A stretch of 11,841 bases of DNA, taken from contig JANXVQ010000349.1 of assembly GCA_025351545.1 (NCBI GenBank), positions 1-11,841 of the forward strand, in the 5' to 3' direction. Origin of the DNA: Spirosoma sp. (GTDB taxonomy: Bacteria; Bacteroidota; Bacteroidia; Cytophagales; Spirosomataceae). Below are positions 6,257-11,841 of this stretch, piece after piece. The notes below the pieces were generated by a model. That model saw only the letters and a program-made list of their open reading frames with translations, made no database searches and had not been told where the DNA came from. Made by a program: the position numbers and the translations under genes. Numbering within the stretch: position 1 is the stretch's first letter; every line of letters starts with the position of its first letter.

Positions 6257-7888
6257 ATGAAGTCAGTTATGAAACTACTTGCTTTAGGTTTGGTGGTCAG
6301 TTTGGCGGGTACTGGCTACTGGTATTCACGTTCGGACACAGCCTCTACCGTTGATGCCGTGCGATGGCAAGGCCCATTGCCCACGCAAACGCCGATGGCC
6401 GTTACACCCCGCTCCCGCTTTACGCCCAGCACCCGCAAAGGATATTATAACTTAGATATTGTAGGCGATTTTGCGCTTCCTGCAACCAAAACGATCACCT
6501 TCTGCGGAGCCGGGCGAAACCTGCATGTGCAACAGGACCGCACGAAACTATTCCGACGTGGCTTCTCAGCCGTCGATCAGAGTCGAATGGTTCCGGGTGT
6601 CGAAATATGGAAAGATGGCTTCCCAACGAATGGCTGGAAAAGTGTGCTTCAGCCCAGCCAGCGGGCATTAATCCTTTACCAGGGTTATTTCAGGGATTCG
6701 TTTGGATTGGGTTGGGCGCAGAATAGCGAACAGGCGAGCCAAACAGTGTATCGCTCAGCACCTAATCAGGCCAATGCGTCGGCTCGTCCTGCCAATCGGA
6801 ATACCTTGTTTCAGGCATCGTCGGAACTGAGCGGAAGTTGTCTCGGCTTCGGCGACTGCCCACCCAGTGGCATGAAGAGTACGTACGGCTTTATTTTTCT
6901 AGACATAGAAAACGACAATACCAGTGTAGGGAACCGGCAGGAACAGGTCAATCTGTATACCTACATGATCAAAACAATTAAGGAAAACGCCAGTCCACAA
7001 ACGCAGATTGGTTCCATTGCGCCAGTCCTGCATAATAGTGTTGGCTATTCAAGAGCCGAAGACTATAGCGCCAGTCCGGAATGGCTCTGGACTATGCCCG
7101 CCCGCCAAACAACTACCAGTCAGCAACGCGGGATGCCGAATGATATAGTCGGTAAATCGTTCGGCAATTATGCTGATTTTCATATGCCCGGCACCTATTA
7201 CGTATACCCTGACTTTGACTATTCGATCCGGCATACCGGTGATGGTGATCGTCATTGGCTGGCTGCGTTGCTGGGCGAACAGGAGGTAAACATGAAACTG
7301 TCTTCCAAGAAGCGAATTGCCTGGCAGTGGCTATTTAATACCCAGAGTGAGCTTCCAAATAGCAGCAAAGCCGAACACGCTGCACCGCCGGCTGTGGCCG
7401 AAGGAATGGGTATCTTTTACTGGTTCACAGGTGCTTACGGCGTACTGTTCTGGGATGACCACATTAACCTTGTTCCCGGACAGCCCTCTCCCACTGACCC
7501 CAATTTGAAAGGATTGGGCAACGACCGGGATTATTCCTGTTATGAGCATTATATTCACGGGCTCTGGCGGCTTTTCAAGCACCACGGCGATTTGTTTAAT
7601 GGACGCGAAACCTATCTCAACGAAGCCACCGAGTGTTCGTATGATGGCGGACAAACATGGTACAAGTACAACGCGAATCAAACAAAAACGCGCGATTTGC
7701 CTTTTGTACGGGCAATCGTCAATGAAAATCAGATTTTGGTGTCGGCTACGAAAGCCTATGCCCGGCCTGACCAAACGAACCGGGTTATGATGCGTTATGT
7801 GCAGAATGGCTACAATTTTTACACAACTATTACGCTGAAAGGCGATGAAATTTACCTCGGTCGGGCGACGATGAATCAGGCTAAATAA
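6257..7888 (+). CDS. Membrane-anchored or secreted protein of unknown function, 543 aa, possible TIM-barrel hydrolase fold
   Basis: I do not recognise the family. The N-terminus MKSVMKLLALGLVVSLAGTG is a signal peptide or signal anchor without lipobox Cys, so the rest is extracytoplasmic. The body (about 60-480) alternates strand-like and helix-like segments: GFIFLDIEND (211-220) with two or three acidic residues at the strand end, QIGSIAPVL (250-258), RIAWQWLFN (353-361), and GIFYWFTGAYGVLFWDDH (385-402). This periodicity and the acidic strand ends recall TIM-barrel glycoside hydrolases, which is an inference only. Six Cys (83, 195, 201, 428, 460 and none in the anchor apart from these positions, so five certain) could form disulfides. 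The last 60 residues look like a small beta domain. It lies 30 bases behind aguB and shares its direction, but the context does not reveal a substrate. Confidence 0.75.
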   Translation: MKSVMKLLALGLVVSLAGTGYWYSRSDTASTVDAVRWQGPLPTQTPMAVTPRSRFTPSTRKGYYNLDIVGDFALPATKTITFCGAGRNLHVQQDRTKLFRRGFSAVDQSRMVPGVEIWKDGFPTNGWKSVLQPSQRALILYQGYFRDSFGLGWAQNSEQASQTVYRSAPNQANASARPANRNTLFQASSELSGSCLGFGDCPPSGMKSTYGFIFLDIENDNTSVGNRQEQVNLYTYMIKTIKENASPQTQIGSIAPVLHNSVGYSRAEDYSASPEWLWTMPARQTTTSQQRGMPNDIVGKSFGNYADFHMPGTYYVYPDFDYSIRHTGDGDRHWLAALLGEQEVNMKLSSKKRIAWQWLFNTQSELPNSSKAEHAAPPAVAEGMGIFYWFTGAYGVLFWDDHINLVPGQPSPTDPNLKGLGNDRDYSCYEHYIHGLWRLFKHHGDLFNGRETYLNEATECSYDGGQTWYKYNANQTKTRDLPFVRAIVNENQILVSATKAYARPDQTNRVMMRYVQNGYNFYTTITLKGDEIYLGRATMNQAK

Positions 7889-7972
7889 GCAAAAAACAGC
7901 TAGAGTTGACCGGTATTATTTGTTAACTTCTACCACTGTTTTAAATACGATCAGCACTAAGTAGAACAATAC

Positions 7973-8914
7973 ATGAACCTTGGTATCGAAATTGGCGGAA
8001 CAAAATTGCAGATAGTAACGGGCGATATAACCGGCCAGATTACCCAACGATTCCGCTATGCTGTTGACGCGGAGCAGGGGGCAGATGGTATTTTAGCGCA
8101 GATTGCTGGCACAATCCGCCAGCTTCCCGAACCACCTCAAGCCATTGGGGTAGGCTTTGGCGGGCCTGTCGATTGGCAAACGGGGCGCATTGCCACCTCG
8201 CATCAAATTGGCGGTTGGGCGAGTTTCGACCTGGCAACCTGGCTACAGCAACAAGTGCCGGGCGCTTTTGTACGGGTCGAAAACGACGCCAATGTTGCCG
8301 CTCTCGGCGAGGCACGGCAAGGTGTAGCCACGGGCTTTAGCCGAGTGTTTTACGTTACGCTCGGTAGTGGCGTCGGTGGCGGCATGGTAATAGACCAACG
8401 GCTTTATCATGGAGCAATGCCCGGAGAAGCCGAAATCGGGCATTTGTGGCTTGTACCACCGGGCGAAAACATGCCGGGTCAAACGGTAGAACAGACAGTG
8501 TCGGGCTGGGCCGTAGATCAGCAAATTCGGGATTTGATTCCGCAGCTGCCCGACAATTCAGTCTTAAAGATTGCTGTCCAAGAAGCGCACGCTGCGGGCT
8601 CCGTTGGGAAAGAAGCCCGATTCTTGCATCCGGCATATGAAGCCAGCGACCCAGTAGCCCGGATGCTGATTGAGCAAATCGGTTCGGTGCTGGCTCTGGG
8701 ACTTTCGCACGTTGTCCATTTATTTCATCCGGATGCGATCGTGCTGGGCGGAGGATTGTCGCTCATTGGCGAACCACTGCGAGCGGCTGTGAGACAGGTA
8801 TTGCCTCGCTTTGTCATGAATACATTTCACCCCGCTCCCATCGTATTACTGGCTAAATTGGGCGAAGATACCGTACCGGTTGGGGCATTAGCATTAGTTA
8901 TTGATCGTACGTAG
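7973..8914 (+). CDS. ROK-family sugar kinase lacking the zinc-binding cysteines
   Basis: A 313-residue ROK protein without a DNA-binding N-terminus, so a kinase rather than a repressor. The N-terminal phosphate-binding motif is LGIEIGGTKLQ (3-13). The catalytic base is Asp105 in RVENDANVAALGE. The second nucleotide motif is TLGSGVGGGMVI (129-140), the family motif GEAEIGH ends at His157, and the adenosine motif is IVLGGGLSLIGEPL near the C-terminus. Most ROK kinases carry a CxCGxxGCxE zinc site after that His; here the segment reads LVPPGENMPGQTVEQTVSG and the entire protein has no Cys, although Glu173 and Ser177-Gly178 keep the expected positions. It likely phosphorylates a hexose or related sugar. 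The GmhA-like isomerase gene follows 110 bases downstream in the same direction, suggesting a shared substrate. Confidence 0.88.
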   Translation: MNLGIEIGGTKLQIVTGDITGQITQRFRYAVDAEQGADGILAQIAGTIRQLPEPPQAIGVGFGGPVDWQTGRIATSHQIGGWASFDLATWLQQQVPGAFVRVENDANVAALGEARQGVATGFSRVFYVTLGSGVGGGMVIDQRLYHGAMPGEAEIGHLWLVPPGENMPGQTVEQTVSGWAVDQQIRDLIPQLPDNSVLKIAVQEAHAAGSVGKEARFLHPAYEASDPVARMLIEQIGSVLALGLSHVVHLFHPDAIVLGGGLSLIGEPLRAAVRQVLPRFVMNTFHPAPIVLLAKLGEDTVPVGALALVIDRT

Positions 8915-8942
8915 CTTTCCCATTCGGTATCTGTCTGTATGT

Positions 8943-8992
8943 AGCGGGGGTCATCGCGTCGATGCTGTGATTGTTTGACGCATTACCCCGCT
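8943..8992 (+). other. Nested stem-loop between kinase and isomerase genes
   Basis: AGCGGGG (8943-8949) can pair with CCCCGCT (8986-8992), and inside it GCGTC (8956-8960) can pair with GACGC (8977-8981). It is not followed by a T-tract (GAGTGAAAATAAG follows), so it does not look like a simple terminator. It may be a processing or translation-control element, or chance. Confidence 0.3.
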
Positions 8993-9024
8993 GAGTGAAA
9001 ATAAGATACCAACTTTCTAAGGCC

Positions 9025-9582
9025 ATGAATCAATTATATTTTCAAAATTACCTGGACCGGCAAAAGGCCGCCTATGATGCCATTCCAATTGACCGGGTCG
9101 AGCATCTCATCAATCTCATCAAGAAATGTTGGGAAGATGACCGGCAGTTTTTCGCCTTTGGGAACGGGGGCAGTGCCTCCAATGTCTCACACTTTATCAC
9201 TGACCTTGGCAAAAGCGCATCTGACAAGATGGGGAAACGTTTTCGCTGTCTGTCGCTTAATGAAAATGTATCGTGGATTACCGCTCTTGGTAACGATTAT
9301 GCCTACGAAGACATCTATCTTCGACAGCTTCAGAATTACGCCCGCCCCGGCGACCTGGTATTGACCCTGAGCGTGAGTGGCAACTCGCCCAACATAATAA
9401 AAGCGGTACAGTGGGCTAATGATAATGCCCTGACAACCATTGCTCTTGTGGGCGGAAAGGGTGGTCAATTAGCCGAACTTGCCCATGAGTCAATCGTTAT
9501 TCAGGATGAGCATTACGGCCGTGTTGAAGATGCTCAAATGACCATCTGCCACATGCTGTGTTATGGGTTTATCGAATCGTAG
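9025..9582 (+). CDS. gmhA: SIS-domain phosphosugar isomerase, GmhA-like
   Basis: A 185-residue SIS protein, the usual size of sedoheptulose-7-phosphate isomerase, which makes D-glycero-heptose 7-phosphate for cell-surface heptoses. ATG 9025 is preferred over the GTG at 8995 because MNQLYFQNYLDRQ begins as GmhA proteins do. The phosphate-binding loop is FGNGGSASNVSHF (45-57), the second is LSVSGNSPNIIKA (115-127), and NDYAYEDIYLRQL (90-102) matches the family. The C-terminal His176 in EDAQMTICHML aligns with the catalytic His of E. coli GmhA. The catalytic Glu of the HFAEEL segment aligns instead with Asp60 (HFITDL). A heptose or related sugar phosphate is therefore likely but not certain. No heptose kinase or transferase gene (hldE, gmhB) is in the window. 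It sits behind the ROK kinase gene, and its stop lies inside the terminator. Confidence 0.82.
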   Translation: MNQLYFQNYLDRQKAAYDAIPIDRVEHLINLIKKCWEDDRQFFAFGNGGSASNVSHFITDLGKSASDKMGKRFRCLSLNENVSWITALGNDYAYEDIYLRQLQNYARPGDLVLTLSVSGNSPNIIKAVQWANDNALTTIALVGGKGGQLAELAHESIVIQDEHYGRVEDAQMTICHMLCYGFIES

Positions 9583-9608
9583 TGACCGGAGGCCCAGTCA
9601 CTACGATT
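9575..9608. terminator. Bidirectional terminator containing both stop codons of a convergent pair
   Basis: AATCGTAGTGAC (9575-9586) and GTCACTACGATT (9597-9608) form a perfect 12-bp inverted repeat with a 10-base loop. The isomerase stop TAG (9580-9582) is in the left arm, and the minus-strand oxidoreductase stop TAA (9607-9609) reaches into the right arm. T-tracts are weak on both sides, so termination strength is uncertain. Confidence 0.6.
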
Positions 9609-10317
9609 AGCTATACCGATCATTGCGCCACGGATAGGCTGTGTTGGAATAGCCGCGCTCTTCCCAGAAACCGGGTTGATTTTTGGTCAGAAATTCAATA
9701 CGCTTAATCCATTTTGACCCTTTCCAGGCATATAACTGGGGTGTAATCATGCGGAGTGGACCACCATGTTCGAGGGTCAGCGGTTTTCCATCAGCCGTAT
9801 GAACGAGCAGAACATCGGGTTTGAGCGCTTCTTCGAGCGAGACATTCGTAGAATAGCCATCGTAGCCATAGCACATCACGTGCGTAGCCAAACCTTTAGG
9901 ATCAACCAAAGCGGCTAAATCCATAAATCGAACGCCCACCCAGGGCACGTCTAGCCGCGACCACGTTGTTACACAATGAAAATCGCTGGTATCTTCCACC
10001 TGCGGCAACGCCATTAAATCATCCCATTTGAGCCGAATGGGATGATTTACCTCCCCATCAATGTTCAGTTGCCATTTATCGAGCGGAATATTCGGTTTGT
10101 AGCCCAGATCAAGCACTGGCCACTTCGTCGTGACAGTCTGCCCGATGGGAACGGCTGGCATACCATGACGATTTATTAAGCCCGTACCACGAGGCTTCTC
10201 GTCCGTTAAGGAGGGCGTCTGGGCCATCTTCTCCTCAAACCGATGCTTAAGCTTCATTCGGGCCTCAATAATCCGGTCGAGTTTTTCAGGATTTTCCGAT
10301 GATGTATTAGCTTCCAT
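9607..10317 (-). CDS. Sulfite oxidase-like molybdopterin oxidoreductase, YuiH type, cytoplasmic
   Basis: A 236-residue single-domain enzyme of the oxidoreductase molybdopterin-binding family. DFHCVTTWSRLD (112-123) contains Cys115, the ligand to molybdenum in this family. PWVGVRFMDL, CYGYDGYSTN, 'GGPLRMITPQLYAWKGSKW' and the terminal GFWEERGYSN are the other family signatures. The N-terminus (about 1-40) is charged and helical, without Tat signal or membrane segment. This separates it from periplasmic MsrP/YedY and plant-like sulfite oxidases with a dimer domain, so cytoplasmic action is expected. The physiological substrate of such YuiH-like proteins is not settled; sulfite or sulfoxide oxidation-reduction is only a family-level guess. 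The gene begins 43 bases after pheA in the same direction, which allows co-transcription, and converges with the isomerase gene over a shared stem-loop. Confidence 0.88.
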   Translation of the reverse strand: MEANTSSENPEKLDRIIEARMKLKHRFEEKMAQTPSLTDEKPRGTGLINRHGMPAVPIGQTVTTKWPVLDLGYKPNIPLDKWQLNIDGEVNHPIRLKWDDLMALPQVEDTSDFHCVTTWSRLDVPWVGVRFMDLAALVDPKGLATHVMCYGYDGYSTNVSLEEALKPDVLLVHTADGKPLTLEHGGPLRMITPQLYAWKGSKWIKRIEFLTKNQPGFWEERGYSNTAYPWRNDRYS

Positions 10318-10360
10318 AAGTCGCTTGTTTTTTTATACAACCAGTAACGATAAACCCTGT

Positions 10361-11434
10361 TCAACTTACCCGCACATAACTTCCGAGTAATTTTACTTCG
10401 GCTGAGTGGTGATTCAGGATTTCATGCAAATCGGGATCGCTGGCATGGCCCTCACATTCGAGTAAAAACCAGTAGCGGAAAGTCGCTCCATCACGCAACG
10501 GGCGGCTTTCAATCTTAGTCAGGTTGATGTTTCGGGCATTAAACTCCTGTAAAAATTCGGCGAGTACCCCCGGCGACTGTGTGTTAGGCAACCGCGCAAT
10601 GAGTGTGGTTTTGTCGTGGCCGCTGGGCTGATTTACAAAATCTTTGGCCAGAATCAGGAAGCGCGTCCGGTTCAGATCGCTGTCTTCAATGTTATCAAAC
10701 AGCACCGGCACATCAAATAATTTAGCCGCAATACTTGAGCAAACAGCCGCTGCAAATGGTTGCTGAGCGGCCAGTTTAGCCGCCTTTGATGTTGACTCAA
10801 CTGGCACGAACTCGGCTTTCAGCTCATCGAAATAGTCGTTAAGAAACCGGCTGCATTGCCGGAACGCAATGTCTTTCGAATAAATATGAGTAATGTCAGA
10901 TAGCTTCTCGGCCTTGGTAGCAAATGTAAAATGCACCGGAATCTGAACTTCGGCCGCAATACGAAGATCTTTTTCGAGAAGCAGATCAATCGCTTCCTCT
11001 ACCACACCTTCCTGATTATTTTCGATGGGCACAACGCCAAATCGAACCCGCCCCGTTTCTACACTCTCAAACACAGAACGAATGGTGGGCAGTGCCAGAT
11101 AAACGCTCATTGCCCCAAAACGGCTTTCGGCAGCCTGATGCGTAAAACTCCCTTCAGGACCGAGATAAGATACTTGTTCCGGCAATTCGAGGTTGCGCGA
11201 TACGGCAAAAATTTCCAGAAAAATAGCCTCTATGGCTGAGCGGTTTAAGAGCCCTTCATTTTGATTGTGAAGCCGATCCAGAATCTGCTTTTCGCGTTCC
11301 GGCCGGTAAATAACCGTATTAGTTGTTCGTTTGAGATCGCCCACCTGGCGAACCAGTTCCATACGTTGGTTTAGCAGCGTCAGAAGTTGATCGTCGAGGG
11401 CGTCAATGTCGTTACGGAGAGACTCTAAAGTCAT
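10361..11434 (-). CDS. pheA: Bifunctional chorismate mutase / prephenate dehydratase
   Basis: A 357-residue P-protein of phenylalanine synthesis. It converts chorismate to prephenate and then to phenylpyruvate in the cytoplasm. Residues 1-85 form the all-helical chorismate mutase domain (LRNDIDALDDQLLTLLNQR, then VGDLKR and YRPEREKQIL with the substrate-binding Arg, Lys and Glu). Residues 87-265 form the dehydratase domain: SYLGPEGSFTHQAA, GVVPIENNQEGVVEE and the catalytic NRTRFLIL (255-262, Thr257-Arg-Phe). Residues 275-355 are an ACT domain with LTKIESRPLRDG, the site for feedback by phenylalanine. The region around 184-194 reads YSKDIAFRQC where many members have YSHPQALAQC, a variant seen as a family-level difference rather than a defect. 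It lies 86 bases after parE and 43 bases before the molybdopterin gene. The leader contains competing inverted repeats. Confidence 0.95.
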   Translation of the reverse strand: MTLESLRNDIDALDDQLLTLLNQRMELVRQVGDLKRTTNTVIYRPEREKQILDRLHNQNEGLLNRSAIEAIFLEIFAVSRNLELPEQVSYLGPEGSFTHQAAESRFGAMSVYLALPTIRSVFESVETGRVRFGVVPIENNQEGVVEEAIDLLLEKDLRIAAEVQIPVHFTFATKAEKLSDITHIYSKDIAFRQCSRFLNDYFDELKAEFVPVESTSKAAKLAAQQPFAAAVCSSIAAKLFDVPVLFDNIEDSDLNRTRFLILAKDFVNQPSGHDKTTLIARLPNTQSPGVLAEFLQEFNARNINLTKIESRPLRDGATFRYWFLLECEGHASDPDLHEILNHHSAEVKLLGSYVRVS

Positions 11435-11439
11435 AATGC

Positions 11440-11511
11440 AAAAGGGTAAGGCATAAATAGGGTTCGCAACTGCAAACTTACCACTTACACTTTACCCCTT
11501 TTATGCCTTAC
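11440..11511 (-). promoter_or_regulatory. Competing inverted repeats in the parE-pheA gap
   Basis: GTAAGGCATAAA (11446-11457) pairs perfectly with TTTATGCCTTAC (11500-11511). A second, overlapping pairing joins AAAAGGGTAA (11440-11449) with TTTACCCCTTTT (11491-11502) with one bulge. The two cannot form together. An inner small hairpin (GTTTGC/GCGAAC read on the minus strand) is also possible. It could terminate parE or act as an attenuator for pheA, but no leader peptide rich in Phe is evident. Confidence 0.4.
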
Positions 11512-11520
11512 ACGTAAAAA

Positions 11521-11841
11521 TTATACCAATTCCACTTCGTCCATGTCTTTCTCAACGCGCAAATTGTCGATAATGAATCGCTGACGGTCGGGCGTATTTT
11601 TACCCATATAGTAGCTTAACAGCTTGGGAACGGAGGTTTCCTTTTCCATAATGACCGGTTCCAGACGCATATCTTCGCCGATGAACAGCCCAAATTCGTC
11701 AGGCGAAATTTCCCCTAAACCCTTAAATCGCGTTATTTCAATCTATTTGCCGCCCTTGGTCAACTTATTCATGGCTGCCTGTTTCTCCTCTTCCGAATAA
11801 CAGTAGGTTGTTTCTTTATGGTTTTTCGGGTTACGCACCCG
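11521..11841 (-). pseudogene. parE: DNA topoisomerase IV subunit B, C-terminal part, interrupted by an amber codon
   Basis: The window's last gene continues off the right edge. The visible 106 sense positions read RVRNPKNHKETTYCYSEEE, then NKLTKGGK, an in-frame TAG (11743-11745), then [17 protein letters not shown] and onwards to the TAA at 11521-11523. The RFKGLGE motif and the end [19 protein letters not shown] are strongly characteristic of ParE of Bacteroidota. ParE forms the ATPase and TOPRIM subunit of topoisomerase IV, which separates daughter chromosomes and is essential. Lys is the expected residue at the stop ([15 protein letters not shown]), so one base change (AAG to TAG) explains it. 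If real, the protein would lose its last 73 residues, including RFKGLGE. Sequencing error is more likely than loss of an essential gene. The stop is followed after 86 bases by pheA. Confidence 0.85.

Noticed and set aside
7331..7774. 147-codon minus-strand frame inside the 543-residue protein gene
   Set aside because: Antisense shadow; the plus frame runs through the entire region with consistent codon use.
8995..9024. GTG start ten codons before the isomerase ATG
   Set aside because: GmhA-type proteins begin close to the MNQLYFQNYL segment, and the GTG overlaps the end of the intergenic stem-loop region.
10931..11239. 102-codon plus-strand frame opposite pheA
   Set aside because: Shadow of the well-supported PheA frame.

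Overview
The window reads as chromosomal DNA of a Bacteroidota bacterium of the order Cytophagales, most likely a Spirosoma-like member. Supporting signs are Bacteroidota-type promoter boxes (TTTG / TAnnTTTG), the absence of clear Shine-Dalgarno sites, the C-terminal sequence of ParE, a fused chorismate mutase-prephenate dehydratase, and a Tat-exported Gfo/Idh/MocA oxidoreductase. No tRNA, rRNA, CRISPR array, transposase or integrase was seen.

Left part (1-3650): an AT-rich surface-protein locus. A secreted beta-rich protein (minus strand, 42-578) is divergent from a large outer-membrane beta-barrel protein (plus strand, 953-3650). The barrel protein has Ig-like N-terminal domains, a usher-like barrel and a C-terminal SdrD-like module. 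I infer a chaperone/usher-like or related surface-assembly pair; this is the best candidate here for something undescribed. Both genes are damaged as read. The small gene begins with ACG instead of ATG and its 3' end runs into about 70 bp of GC-rich DNA coding for a piece of long-form 2-isopropylmalate synthase. The large gene is split by a one-base frameshift in a run of eight Ts, and its signal peptide has no usual start codon.

Middle part (3651-9610): a 77-residue hypothetical protein lies between two terminators. Next come a Tat-exported Gfo/Idh/MocA oxidoreductase (minus) and, divergent from it, an N-carbamoylputrescine amidase (aguB). A membrane-anchored 543-residue protein of unknown function, a ROK-family sugar kinase without the usual zinc cysteines, and a GmhA-like sugar-phosphate isomerase follow. 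The last two probably act on the same sugar. These reading frames are intact.

Right part (9607-11841, all minus): parE (3' end only), pheA and a YuiH-type molybdopterin oxidoreductase, read in the order parE, pheA, oxidoreductase and possibly co-transcribed. The visible parE frame carries an in-frame amber codon just before its conserved RFKGLGE motif. A 12-bp perfect inverted repeat that includes both stop codons closes the convergent pair at 9575-9608.

Lesions lie only in the first 1.3 kb and the last 0.1 kb. One of them is in an essential gene, so sequence or assembly error is a serious explanation. For the T-run frameshift, phase variation or transcriptional slippage remains possible.
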